The notes beneath the pieces were generated by a model. The model made no database searches and was not told where the DNA came from. It saw only the letters and a program-made list of their open reading frames with translations. 64,000 bases of DNA from Psettodes erumei (lineage: Eukaryota > Chordata > Actinopteri > Pleuronectiformes > Psettodidae): assembly GCA_016785225.1 (NCBI GenBank), contig JAFBJZ010000419.1, positions 496,001 through 560,000 on the forward strand, written 5' to 3'. Shown one piece after another: positions 47,482-60,365 of the stretch. Each line of letters starts with the position of its first letter. Position 1 is the stretch's first letter. Position numbers and translations under genes: made by a program.

Positions 47482-50400
47482 GTGTGGAATTCTGCTTGGC
47501 TTTAGCTTGCAGAGTCCTTTATAATGGACATCTCATCTCATTTAACAGATGCTGCTTCAAACATGTTGGAGGTCCATAGATCTTGGGCAACAGCTGATTT
47601 TCTAAAGATATAACTTGGGTAGATCAATGGTTAAGTTAAACCACCAGTGAAGATACTGAGAGGGGATGTAGTCAATATTAAGCCCAAATTTCTCCATCAC
47701 ATGAAATTGGAATTTCCACTAATGGACTCAACATCTTTTCAGCATCATAACTCGTCAGCATTTAATTTGTGAAGATCTTGAAATGTTGTGATGAGTCCGA
47801 TGTGACACTACAAACCCTGCTCGGTCCATATTGATTATTTTAGGCAAGAATTTGACATGTCTTTTGGCGATTACTGATGTAAACTGTTTGTAATCAGGGT
47901 TTAGCACGCTCTGTAATTTTTTCAGTCTAATTTATCTTTCCTTCCCTCAGGTATCACTGAAATAATGGCTTCTCTCCATGAAGCTGGAGCCCCCCCCCCC
48001 GTTGTCAGGACCCAGTTGAAAGTAGTAAGACAGATGTTAAAACGTCCTTCATACTTTTGCACCACTATGGAGTGAATCTGTGTGTGCCATGGGACTTATT
48101 AGCCTCCTGGCTATAGCTGAGTTCATTTCATCCGTTGTTATTTGTGACATGAATGCGTTGTGTTGATGCTCTGTATGGTTTGGGAGAGGATTACGTGGTG
48201 TCTCCATGTTCTGGTCAGTGTTGACTCTTCACGGTATTTCTTAAAACGGTCTTTTCATTTCTTTCATTTTGGTGGTGGGTCGTTGTTGGGGGTCATTAAG
48301 GTTATTTTAATTTCCAATTGTTGTACAGCACCATTCTCTTCCAGCTGTCAGTCTGCAAGCTTTCATTACTCTGTAATATGTGAATTCTAAATATACAGAA
48401 CATATGTTTAAAGAAATTGGCTTGCACCTTTTTATTTATTTATTTCTTTATCAATCAAAGTAAGAAAGCAACAGGGAGAATCAGCGAGACAGCTTTATGT
48501 GCTGAGCGATGTTGAACTGTGGGAAGACTGCAACAAAATTCACACAATACACAGACTACAGGCATCAAAAGCAGCAAAACTGTAGCAGTTCGCCTTTGTT
48601 CATTTGACTTAAAGAGAGAAAAAAAAATGTTGATGAGTGGGATGAGACGTGTCCTCATGTACATGTGCGTGCATGCGTGTGTGTGTTTGTGACTTAGTAA
48701 CCCCAGGAATATAATTATTGCAGAAGATTCAGCCCTCCTCGTCAGATCTGTGCCAGGTGTAAGCATTCCTTTGGTTTTGGAGCACGCTTCCCCTTCATTT
48801 CGCGTGTCAGAGATTTGTGCGCACGTTATCCTACTTAAGCGCATGAAATGCGTACGCAAAGCGCACATACAGGCCTCAGTTTCTCTCCGTGCGCGAGCTT
48901 GTGGGGACTCCTCTGTGACCTTTTGAAGCTCTTTGTGAAATAAAAAATGTCTCGCAGGAAGAGCTGCAAAAAAAAAAAAAAAGAAAAACCAAGAAGTACC
49001 GTGATGCGTGTGAGCAAAAGACACAGATACAGACAGACACAGACCTCATTAGGTCTAGGAGGTGTCCTGTCTAGACAGTTTGATGACAGGACACAGAACC
49101 TCTGTTTAATGTTTCCTCCCCCTCCCTCTGCTTTCAATTCACCCAGCATACACGCACACACACACATCACCTGCTCTGCATCCAGGGACCCGCACGTGCG
49201 CGCGCACGTGCACAAAACACAGTTGCTCACCGTCAAGCAAAAATGTTAAGGGCATTTCTAAGTATTTTAATGTGTTTGGGTTTTTTTTTTTAAATATTTG
49301 CACAACCCTGTGCGGCGTGCTGATCAAAAGTATACAAAATGTTAAGTGAAGGGACGATGACACACAACAAACATTCCGTGACCTATGTGAAGAGAAATCG
49401 TAATCATCTGTCATTTAGCTGAAGGTGTGTGAGCGTAAAGTCTAGCCAGGAAGCCACTCGGCTGTCTGCGTGCGTGTTGTTTGGCAGTGGTATGCGTAGC
49501 TTTTGATGCTGGTTCTTGCTCTTCACATGCAGGCCAGATAGGCTTCGGCAGCAGCAGCGATATCAGAGGCACAGGGAGATATGGACACCTCTGGGGCCTT
49601 ATCTTCAGGACCATCGCAGTCTTAAGGGGCCGTGAAGACATAACACAGGTTAGGGTGAGGAAGGAGAGAGAGAAATAAGGATTTTAAAGAATTTTCTGTT
49701 CTCAGAGGACACATTAAGCTGCGCTCTCTTAGAAATAGATAGTCATCCTTTTTAAAATAGACCTGTGCTACCTCCCCAGTGTTTAGACGAGGCTTTTTAC
49801 TTATTTTTCTCATTTGCAAGGAGAGTGAAGGAGTCATGCAGCCCCATCATGTAGCTGCGTTAACTTTTTGATTGCTAAGTTAACGTCAGATGACTTGTGG
49901 CAGGTTTTTAATTGAGATCAGATCGCCTCTCCTCTGCGGGTCCCGTGTCGCCGCTTGCTGTGCCCCACTCCATCGTCAGGGGTCGTGCCTCAACTGGACA
50001 TCCACTCTGCCTCGGCGGAGCAGACACACCTTAATTCAGGATGTGTAAAGATGTAAACCGCGCCTGATTACACCAGATCTGTCAGCGCTAACCTTTTTTT
50101 TTTTACATTCTAGGACTAAATTGTGTATAAAAAAGAGGACTGAAGCCTTTAAAGAAAGAAGGTTTAATTAATTTAGGTAATTAAGTCCGTAAACGTAAAG
50201 CGCAACTATCCAATCCTTAATCAACAAATACAAAACTAATTTTAGAATCATACTGTGTACTGCAGGAACACACAGCTGGGCATTGTTAAGTTGTAGATAT
50301 GTCCAAAAAAACTTTTTAATGTTTTTTGAAAAAGCTCAAGCTTATAGAATTTTAACAAGAAATTAGGCTTGGAGTAAGTCGCAGAAACTGGAAAACAATA

Positions 50401-50580
50401 TACATACGCATTGTGTGAAATACGAACGCAAAGACTTCAGTTGACGTTAAGAGTTTATGAGAATAGACGAGCAGTTGCTCTGCAGCGAACAAAATATGGA
50501 AATATGATGTTGGAGTTGTCCTTGTAGCATGAAGAGCTCCACCTCTGGTTAAAATTGCGCACGGAGTGGGCGGTTTCTGA
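47482..50580. other. Intergenic DNA before bmp6, no gene seen
   Basis: A splice-like acceptor at about 47949 opens a frame beginning GITEIMASLHEAGAPPP, which I could not link to any family. A perfect 20-base palindrome lies at 49192-49211. Other frames are short. No gene is supported. Confidence 0.5.
49192..49211. repeat. Perfect 20-base palindrome with two CACGTG E-boxes
   Basis: The 20 bases equal their own reverse complement. Each half carries CACGTG and the centre is alternating CG. It lies in the spacer about 2 kb upstream of the bmp6-like gene. Confidence 0.9.
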
Positions 50581-50583
50581 GCG

Positions 50584-50632
<49 letters not shown>
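50581..50632 (+). repeat. (GC)n(CA)n alternating tract
   Basis: About ten bases of GC followed by about forty of CA, an uninterrupted purine-pyrimidine alternation about 560 bases upstream of the bmp6-like start codon. Confidence 0.97.
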
Positions 50633-50634
<2 letters not shown>

Positions 50635-51191
50635 TAGGAGCGAACGCGCACACGCGCATATGGACTGCAACCTGCTGATTCCTGTTAGACTCTCACACAC
50701 AGCCCGGGACCGTAATTGAGACAAGATCAACAAGTATTAGAAGACGTTTTTTTTAATATAAGAGCGCAAATTTGGGTGAAATCGTATACTTTGGAGAGCG
50801 GACGTAACTTTTATGCGTAAAATGGATCAATATTTCAGAGGAACTGTTGATCTTTCCCTGGTGAGCTTCGTATTAAACGGTGTCTTTTGACCGACTTCAC
50901 CCGAGCGCTCGCAATAAAGTTTCGCATGGTGCACTTTATCCTTAAGCACCACGGCGCGCAACGGGAGATCAGAAATGAAAACGGCACCGAAACTATGCTT
51001 TAAGAAGTACTTCCAATGGCTTGATACGCGACTCTTTTTTCGCTTCTGATCTGTGGCTGCGATAGATAACAAGGCGCGCTCGCACGGACTTTGGTTTACC
51101 AGTACGCTCGTTTCGCGTTCGAGCGAAGCGACCGAGGCTCCAAGGCGAGACACACTTGGGACTCTCCGGGACAGCACAGCGAGACAACACC
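50581..51191 (+). promoter_or_regulatory. Upstream region and 5' UTR of the bmp6-like gene
   Basis: It begins with an alternating (GC)n(CA)n tract at 50581-50632. A TATAAG-like element with A/T-rich flank sits near 50756-50762, and CpG-rich DNA runs from about 50880 into the exon. The start of transcription cannot be fixed by eye. The start codon context is acaccATGa. Confidence 0.4.
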
Positions 51192-51600
51192 ATGACCGGC
51201 TGCTGGCTCGCCTTGGTCGGATTGTGGTGGAGCGCTTATTACTGCATGTTCCCCGTCGCGGGGAGTAATTACTCACTGGACGGAAACAACGAGGTGCACC
51301 CGAGCTTCATCCACCGGCGGCTGCGGACGCACGAGAAGCGGGAGATGCAGAAGGAGATCCTGTCCATCCTCGGGCTGCCGCACAAACCGAAACCGCATCT
51401 GTCACAGGGGAAGTACAACTCCGCTCCGCTTTTCATGCTGGACCTGTACAACACCATGTCGAGCGACGAGAAAAGCCGAGTGGAAGGCGCGCTGGACGGA
51501 TACCAGTCCACGCGGACGACCGCGAGCCCTCCCCTGGCCACATATCAAGAAACTGCCTTTCTGAATGACGCAGACATGGTGATGAGCTTCGTCAATTTAG
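51192..51600 (+). CDS. bmp6: Bone morphogenetic protein, BMP5/6/7 class (bmp6-like), exon 1 only
   Basis: Secreted TGF-beta superfamily ligand. Only the first coding exon (136 codons plus one base, then gtaagc) is inside the window. Residues 1-28 form a hydrophobic signal peptide (WLALVGLWWSAYYC). The prodomain start has the class hallmarks HPSFIHRRLRTHEKREMQKE, ILSILGLPHKPKPH, SAPLFMLDLYN and FLNDADMVMSFVNL. EKREMQKEIL, SAPLFMLDLYN and AFLNDADMVMSFVNL agree best with BMP6; BMP7 and BMP5 usually have ERRE and HFLT or NFLN. FIHRR is shared with BMP7, so the paralogue is likely but not certain. Later exons, including the furin site and the cysteine-knot domain, lie beyond 64,000. The start was chosen as the only ATG that begins a signal peptide. 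Confidence 0.93.
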
Positions 51601-54600
51601 GTAAGCCACATCATTTTATTTTTTCATAACATCTGTGAATTTATTGCTGGTGTCTGTAAGATGCCGTACAGGTTGAGAACGACGAATCGAGTGGAGAATC
51701 TCGGCAGGCGTGGTTGACCTGAAGTGTGAACAGGTGCTGGGGACAGGGATGAAGTCGAAACTTTGCCTGACAGGGAGAATCCTACTTGACAAAGTGATGC
51801 TGGTTTTACGGTGGATGTTATTTCTACGGAATGACACACGAACTCGTACTTATCTTGAAACTAAATCGCATTTGTGGGGGTTTCTCAACACCGGACCGGT
51901 TGACGCACACGTCACAGATCACCGGCACGTCGCGTCACGTATGGCACGTGTAGTGGACCACGAACTAACTCCGCCGTGTGAAGCGCACGGGCCAAAAAAA
52001 CTTCCTCGTCCCCTCTGCGGTTTAGAAAGACTGACGGAGCTTGTATTGTCTCGGAGCTATTTACTGTTGCGCGTCCTCTCTCAGGGTGGACCCCCCCCCC
52101 CATCCTAATTTATAGGGCCGAAATTCTGTGGTCCGTTTTGCTTTGCAATGTACTCCATGATTTACGTCTCAGTGGGGAAAAATAGACCTATATCCTCAGC
52201 AAACCATCAACCACCACCGCTGGTATTTGTATATAAAGGGCTATTCCTGCCACTGACCCTCCAGCGCGGCAAGTTGTGGTTTCTGTGCGCAAATTGCGTC
52301 GCATTGTTTGTGTTACCCAAGCGGATTCGTCTTTAATTAGCTCCAGTGACGATAAAGAGCGACACTTTAACGAGTTGGGAACATAAAAGCCCGAAGCCCT
52401 GCCTTCCATTACCAGCTCCAGTGTTTACTGGGAGACTCTAAACAGAGCGCCTGAAGATAAACAGGGAGTCAGTCGCTGGTGGACAGGGAGGCTTAAATCC
52501 AGATTGATTGTCATTCTGCTTGGGAACTAAGGCCATTGTCATGATCTGGTCTTGGGAAGAGTGGGAAAGCATCTTCGCTGAAGACGCTCTTGTTTTTCAC
52601 GTCTCTTCAAACAGGAAGTCCTGCATAAATGTGACTCCTCACCTTTATAAACCATTTAATATCCACTCAGTACCACACATGAAGAGGGAATGGGGATGGA
52701 GTGAACAAGTTGGAATGCATCACCACTTATTGGTCCTCTGAGCATTGGTGTTGCGACATGTAGCGATGAAAAGCAGATACGCAGACGGACAGGAGGTGGT
52801 CATTGTTTTGGTCTCAGATGTCGAAGGCCTTCTGCCGGCTTTTTCCTCGGGGAGCGGCGGCGTGGTGTTTGTGTGCCTGTGGTTTTGGTATTCCTGCGCT
52901 GTGTCAGTTTGGGTTTATACTCCCGTGCTGCTGCACATCTGGCTCTCCACTTTGATTAATCACGTCCTGTGCATCTTTTGACGATTCCCTCAGATTTCTG
53001 CGGTGACCGGGGGATTAGGTTGCCATCTCTTCCAGCTGTACACAGAGTCCTAACCGCCCTGGAGGAGGGACGGCTTCCTCCCTGAATGTGATTGTAATTA
53101 ATGTTGGACAGGCCAAGGCTTTCCATCTGCTTTGCAAATAAGGCCTTGCGCGACTACCGTGTGTCATCGCCGTCCGATTAGTTTTTAATGTGTCTACTGC
53201 TCGATTGGAGCAGTTTGTGTGGAGTGACTTAGAAATGCTACAGCAGAAAGATGCCTGAAACTCTTCTGGGTGGTCCCGCTTGTTTAAAAAGCCGTCCTAA
53301 AAAATCTGGATTTCATGTGTGGCCGAAGTGAAACTACAAATTAGAATTGAGACAAATGAGAGGAAGAAAAGCGAAGACTGAAACGATTTGAAAAATATGG
53401 GGCCGTATTAACAGACAGGGCCTAAAAACAGATTCATTCACGGAGAGGCACCTTCGTAATCGTAATCTGTGTTTGTTCAGTCAAATCAAGGTGAAGGAGA
53501 AGACTCTTTTGTACCCTGATCATCTGACTTTAAACTGGATTCACCTGCTTACATTAGCCGATCCTCCCTGCGCGTAGATGTAAGAATCCCACACTTTCAA
53601 CTGACCCATAGCAAATAAAACAATGACAGTGATTTAAGCTTTTGGCCCGAACTGATGGCTTTCACAGCCAGCTGCGGCAGTAGCGCAGATAGAGAGCTCA
53701 TTTTCTGAGGGTATTCTCTCGGGACGCAGATAGATTTAAGAGCCCCTGCGTTACATCCAGTCTCAAGTGCTCTCTTCAGCGAGGCACATGGTTTGTAGTG
53801 CGTGTGTGTGTGTCTGTGTGGGGAGGGCATCTCCTCCCTCCCTTCTCATGATTCATGTCGAGCTCTTGTTCGCTCGTCCGCTCTCCTTTGCTTTCATCAC
53901 TTGTTAAGAATCATCCATTGGAAAAAAAAAAAAAAAGAAAAAAGAAAAAGTAGGACCGGCCGCATATTTTCCAGCTCCTTTTTCATCTCCATTCCTCGAA
54001 TAGCGCGTTCATCACCGCCTCGCGGACGTCTTTCCACTGAGCCCCGGTGAAGTGACACTGTGTGCCGCGTGACTCACGCTGCGCGACACGCCGCGGCCCC
54101 TGAACGCATCCTGCAGCACGGTGGAGCACGCGGCTTAGTGGCAACGGTTGCTGTTAACGACGTTTCAGGGCACGTTGACACTTGTCATGTGTGTGGACAA
54201 GCGACAAATTAAAGGAAAAAAACAAAAAAATGAGTAGGAGGACAGGATGCCCCCATCCACAAGGCACAAGCGGTCACTGGATAGTTTGATGAGTGAACAG
54301 ATCTCAGTTGAACACCAGTGGGTGATCTTGGACCGACCAGCTGTATATTTCAACAGATTATGTTTTCTTTGTTGCTCGAACAGACAGAAATCAAGGGATC
54401 CTGACATTTTATTTTTAAGAGAAAGCTTACAGTGAAGTTATAAACAGCCAAATCAAAAGAATCTGGCTGTAAGTATGTGTGCAGGGAATCCTGCAAAAGT
54501 CTCTGTGCTGTATAAAGTACAAATGCGTCTTCTTTTTTCCATATTTGAAGAGAACTCCAGTGTAGATGTCATTAGAGGAAAACGTATGACCTACTCTTTT

Positions 54601-55242
54601 CATTTACTTGCATCTGTTGACAGACCCTCTATAAATCTGTCACAAGGTAATACTGTATATTGTGGAGAAAGTGGGGAGACACAGGCCGGTTATGGTAAGG
54701 CGCGTCCCGGCGGAAAACAAATACAAGAGGTCAGCGCTCGCTAAATTAATGAGGAGGCGACATATTGCTGAACAAATATCCAAAGCCGTTGTGCGAGTTA
54801 TAATAGCCGGCAGGGGAAATCTAGCTATTCCTATCAGGTTTGGTATTTGTGGTGGAGCTGTTAGCTCGTGGTTACGGTGAGTCAGGGATGCACAGAAATG
54901 GCTTCGGTTTCACAGGTTACAGAGCAGGAGCTCCAAATGTTGCTCCCCGTTTGACTGTGACGATTTTGCTCTCCCACGCCAGGCGGGCAGACAGGTGCGG
55001 AGGACCTCGCTGAGCTCGCCTTCAGCGCCTGCTGCTTGTTTACTCTTCCATCCTTTTCTGTTTGTTTGCTGGGTTTTACCGCAGGGAGGCTCCCGTAATA
55101 ATCCAGGACGATCCATCCATCGCCCTGAAGTCATTTTTGTTTTACTTTTCCTACCGTTTTTTCCCCCACCATCTGATTTCTCTTCAAATGCCTGTTTCGA
55201 CATTGTCGGATGAAATCCAGATGGGTTTTTTATTCGGTGCAA

Positions 55243-55520
55243 TCAAAAAGTTAAGCAAACGTACCAAATTTTGATTTTGCCATCATCCCCTTCGATGTAG
55301 TCATCTGGTGCAGCGTATCGCTGCTTTTGCCGAGCTTGGAACACTCCTCGGAAGCCCCGGCCTGTCAGCGCGTCGAGTGCCATCTGCAGCGCACGCTGGA
55401 TCTCCTCCACTGTGTCAAAGCAGCGACCCTTCAGCTTGAATTTCATTTTGGGAATAGGGGAAGACACGGGGAGCCAAACCAGATGCAGCTGAGCGCCCAG
55501 CGCTGATGATCCTCGACACG
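55243..55520 (-). mobile_element. Degraded mariner-type transposase fragment
   Basis: The minus-strand frame from 55467 reads PKMKFKLKGRCFDTVEEIQ, later GFRGVFQARQKQRY and DDYIEGDDGKIKI. Mariner transposases end with LFPKLK..LKGRRF..EEI...F...F..W..R......DYFEGD, so this is the C-terminal 60-70 residues. A neighbouring frame carries LAPRVFP, close to the preceding mariner motif with the frame shifted. The upstream DDD catalytic region and terminal inverted repeats are not visible. It lies antisense in the bmp6-like intron. Confidence 0.72.
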
Positions 55521-58500
55521 AGTTTGAGGTCCATGGTGAAATCGCACACCCGCAACACAGGTCCAGCAGGCCATTTAAGGTCGTTGCAGTGCCTCCAGCT
55601 CAAATATTACACGTTGTGTTCTGCTTTTGTGCGCTGCTGTCTCTGCACAACGTGGCTGTAGCTGAGCTGTCACAAGCCGTCTTACCTCAAGAGCCAGGCT
55701 TTTTACCGACCCACCTCCCACACTGTAAAGGCAAACAGGCCAGAAAGCTTAAAGAAGTGGATTTTCAGGAGATTAGCTGGGTCCAGACAGCCCTGGGCTT
55801 ATTACTGAATTGAATTGCCCTTTAAATGGCTGTTTTCAATGTCTTATGATGCCTGGTTGCATTTCTCAGCGCCTAAGCTCAGATAAGCCACTTCCTTTGC
55901 AGTGAAACGTGTCCCAGAGCCCCTGTATGATCGAATAATTAGTTGGCTTCAATCAAAGAATGAATTGTTTGATGCAGAAGGGGCGCTTTGGAAATATTTC
56001 ACTAAACCATCCTGAAACATTTCCTGCAAAGCCTCAGAGAGCAGAACAGAGAACAGAGGACCACCCGTCGCCTCACCTCACTTTTGAGTATACCATAAAC
56101 AGCATTAGCCAGAAGCTAAGCGAGGAATTTGAGATATGCCGACGCGGAATAAAAGATCTTTTTTTTTTTCTGAGACAGAAACTTGGCAACATTCAACGGT
56201 GAGAAAAATTACATTAACAAGCCTACAAAAACCTCCGCGTCTGTTTTCATCTGTTTACAGAATCAGATATTTCACTGCTGCTACAAGTTCACTTGAACTT
56301 GCGGTGATGTTCGGGAACGGCCCAAGATATACAAATAATTCCGCCTATTGAGTTACAGTTTTTTAAAGTGCTTCCTTTTTCTCGTGTTTGGATTGTATTG
56401 GTTGTCAAGCTCGCTGGCAAAACACACAGCTGCCTCAAGAAACAAACAGGGTTGATGGGGAAAACATATCCGGTTAACCAGATTATGTCTTTTCCAGTCC
56501 GGCTTTACGTCTGTCATAAAAGACGAGGTGTCAGAGGACAACTCCATTGTCCGTCTGAGTTCCTTGTGACGTGTATGCGTGTGTGCGTACCCCCTCACCC
56601 TATTGTACTCGATAAGTGGAGCAATTGATGCAACAGACCTTCTCCTGCGGGTGCAGGCGTAGGTGGAGACGTGCACGCACAGTTGGTCGACCCTCGGGTC
56701 GGCAGATAAGCACTTTTAGGAGATCGTTCCAGTTACACTTGAAGTCATCTCTGCCATGCGCCCTGCCCTTAACACCGCGCTGCGCGTCCCACGTCCTCCA
56801 ACCGCCAGCCCGTGCACTCTGATCATATCTCTCCCTCTCAAGCCATAACTGTGTGACTTGACGAGATAGCAGCCGAGATCTGGGCTAAGTACAGAGATCG
56901 CACCTCTTGATTTTTTTTTTGTGTACTTTCTGTCTCACTTCATTTCGTCTCCCATCCCCTCTTATGTCCTCATTCCACTTCTCGGCGTGATAGTGGCGTG
57001 GGATGGAGGAGTGCGACGAGATAAGGGAGGCGATGCGCCGCGGACTCCCGGCTGCTGACAATCTATCAAGCTGAGCCGATAACCCTGGCGGAACATCTGA
57101 TTAGGACCCGCCGCTCCCATTTATCACCTCTGGGTGCAGGCACGGGGGGAATTTGGTCTCGTTGTGCCTCGGGGGGGGCGGGGGAAGAGCCTCGCTGTCC
57201 TCTCTCACATCTGGTGTTTTGTCCCGCTCTTGTCCGTCTTTACACTCTTTGCCTGTTTTGCCAGGCGACAAATTAGTGCCATATTTCTTCTTGCTCCATT
57301 TACAGCAGCACGGAAAATACTCTTGACCACATGCTGTGCAGCAGGGAGCAGCCGATCTGAAGCTGGCTGATACGACGGCCTCCTTCGGGAGCTCATATAA
57401 ACACAAAGCGCATGACGTATTAGGCCATAGGCCCTGTTATAAACATATCGATTATCGCATGGGTTTCAGTTCAGTCTGGTGCTCCAAATGCAGTTGTCAA
57501 GCTTTTCCATTTCCCAAAAGAAAATAATAAAAAAATAATTTATGGCAAAGCTGATAGAAAAATAATCATATATCAGTATTCTTCAATTGTATTCTCTCAT
57601 GCTGCAAGCTTTGTTGAAAACCTTTTCAGTGATATGACTGACGTTTTAAAGTTTACTGTGCAGCCGTTCAGCATAAATGAGCAAATATAATTAGTTACAT
57701 ATGCATGACTCTTGTATGTATACATCTGAGTGTGTGTGTGTGTGTAAAACAAGGGGAAACTGAGAGGGAGACCGTGTGTGTATTTCTACTCCAGCTCTCT
57801 CGCTAAAAGTGCCGTAAAACTGTCAGCCTTTGTCCCGTGCTCAGCGTCCGTGCGGAGGCAATGCCGAGCGGATTTTTAGCAGACATTAAGTGGGAATTAG
57901 TGCATATGTGGTTGTGTGCGGCCGTGTTTGTGTAGCTCAAGTTTTTGTATGTGAAAGAGAGGCACAGAAAGAGAGAGAGGACAAAGATGCAAACAAGTGT
58001 GGGTCTTTTTGTTTTGATATGTGCCTTCCCCCCCGATTTCTGTGTTTGTCAAGTGGGCTGTGGGGAAGTTCAGGGCGCTTGGTGCGGGCACACACTGAAG
58101 TACGAACACGCCAAAGGAGGCATTAGTGAGTCAACGTGAAGCCGTTATGTTGGTTCAAACAGCTGGAAATCACATCCCATCTCCTTTTTTTAAGCTGCAG
58201 TATAAATGATGTCATATTTCACTTTACATTTTTGGAACTTAACGGCTTGTCGTATTTTACTGCACAGCTAATATAACACCTTAAAGTTAAATCACGAATC
58301 CTTACGATTGCAGCTCAGGTTGTTTTGTTTTCACCCATAGTTACAGTGGGAACAGCAACGGCCTCCTAAGATCTTTTCGTGATGATAAATTCAATGTGAG
58401 GCCATGCAGTAAAAGGAGGCAAACCTTTTCATAAACACTGGTTGGTATGTCTTTGGAATTTAGGGTCTGCCCCGGTGTTGAAAAAGGTTGTGAACCTATG

Positions 58501-60221
58501 AACCTCTAAAGTCAGACTCGGCCTGCCCCTGTGTGCCCAGTGAACTCCATTAATTATCGTAATCCCCCAGTCGTCCGCTCCGCCGGAGAGGCTCCTTCTG
58601 GTGATGGAGATGGCTGCGGCCGTCAGGAACGGTGTAAATGTCACGGTAAACATTCCTGCTGCCACATTCTTCTGCGATGCCACCGGGAAGCCTGCTGGGA
58701 TTTATCTCTCATCGATAAAAAGGAGAAGAAGAGGGGGAAAGGATGAAGAAGAGAAAACTTTTTTTAAAAAAGGCAGAGGGTGCTCGAGGGTCCACGGAGT
58801 CAAGCTTATGACACAAAATTCTGAACCAGCCTTCGATTGCCCGTCTTTCTCAAGGTTCAATGTGTCGTGCTTTTCTGCCCTACACGAGAGCCGAGGTGGT
58901 GAACACAGCGGAAAACCATGTGCATTTATGGTGTCGTGAGGGAGTTTCAATTGGGTTTTCATGAAGTCCTTTAAATGCATCTTTGGGTTTTATGACAGAG
59001 TTAATGTTTTTGGGTCAGTGTTTTGGTTTGGATGGAGTCGTTGGACTTTTCGGGCTTTTCAGTGTGGTAACTTCAAAGGTTTGAGCAAAGCTCTTTCATA
59101 AAAGCTCTTGGTAAGAGTGTAACCGGCAAGTCAGCTGTGTTATTGATGGATTGTGGGACGCTGACCTCGATTTTCTGTTGTCTGAAGATCACTCGTGTCT
59201 GTGGTTGATGTCTTTTTCCGTTTGTCGGGGTTGGATGATTCATGCTGAGGAGTATCCCTTTTGCACTGGCTGCAGCCGTGATCGATGAATGCTTCCAGGT
59301 CTGCTAGCTCCGCCGGTATGTTTCCAAAGAGAGTGACTGGGTGCCGCGTAACGTCTTCTTTTTCGCGATACTCAGCATCACATCTCAGTCATCCATCCGC
59401 TACCGATGAAGAGCTGTTTATTTTAAAATGAGAAGTGTGTTGGAACGGAGCTTTCCCTTAAGGGTAAGGGAATGAATGTAGTCACTTGCACGGTTTTTAA
59501 AAGCACACAAACACATGTGACTTGTGTGTACCTGCACCATATTGAATAAACTTCACACACAGCAAAGACTCCCACCTCTTACACCAGAAGTTTGGTCAAA
59601 CACCGGTGTCACAGAGACAGCCGCACCCCTCGGCCTCTCAAATGGGCTCTTCAGGCTGCACGTACCCTCGAAAGAGGACGTGCCTGAAACAACCAGCGGT
59701 CCGTGGTGAGAAAAAGGCCCCGTGTGAGCGCTGATGCCCCTGACCCCTCCGAGCAAGCGGCCTCCCTTTCAACTGCCCTGCCGCTGACAAATTTACAAGC
59801 CCTCGGTTGACCCACAGGCCGACTTTCCAAACACGATACTGACAGGAAAACAGTCGGAGAGAGAGATGTGAAAAAGAGGAGGAGGAGCGGGAGAGGCAAG
59901 ATATGTACATAGACTCACTGTTTACATATGTGTATCACATATTTTCTTTAGTGGATTTTTTTTCTTTGGTTTGTAACAACTATTTAGTCTTAAAAAAATT
60001 AAATACAAATTTGTAGGATTTTCATTCTGCTTTTCTAACTTCATACATCATTGTTTGCAAAAACTTGTGGAAGACGGAGAGAGTTGAGGCCTCTATGCAG
60101 AGGCAATGGGAGAGAGAGGAAAACAGAATAGCGATGGAGGTCATAATAAAACTGTAAATGCAGAAAAAAAAGATGAAGCACGGTCGGGTGATAGGATAGG
60201 ATAACAAGAGGAAACAAGAGG

Positions 60222-60365
60222 GTGGCAGTCACATCTCAGTGGATTCAACGTGAGTCTAATATGTCCAGAGGTTAGGGGTTTGACTGCCAATGAGACCACC
60301 CAAAACAAAAATGTATCCACTCCCAGTGCCGTAAGGCTCTCTTGATAAAAGGATCTTATCACTAA
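60222..60365 (+). mobile_element. Degraded tRNA-derived SINE-like remnant
   Basis: It contains a pol III A-box-like segment (catctcagtgg), a B-box-like segment (ggttaggggtttgactgcc), and then gtaaggctctcttgataaaa, which resembles the conserved vertebrate SINE core ending ggataaaagcgtctgctaaa. The copy is diverged and truncated. Judged by eye only. Confidence 0.4.

Noticed and set aside
47949..48050. Possible exon after cttccctcag at 47.95 kb (GITEIMASLHEAGAPPP)
   Set aside because: The frame crosses a C-run, matches no crotonase motif and has no clear donor; not joined to the pseudogene.
48455..49024. 189-codon minus-strand frame at 48.5-49.0 kb
   Set aside because: Contains poly-Phe from an A-run, no domain, and no splice or codon-use support.
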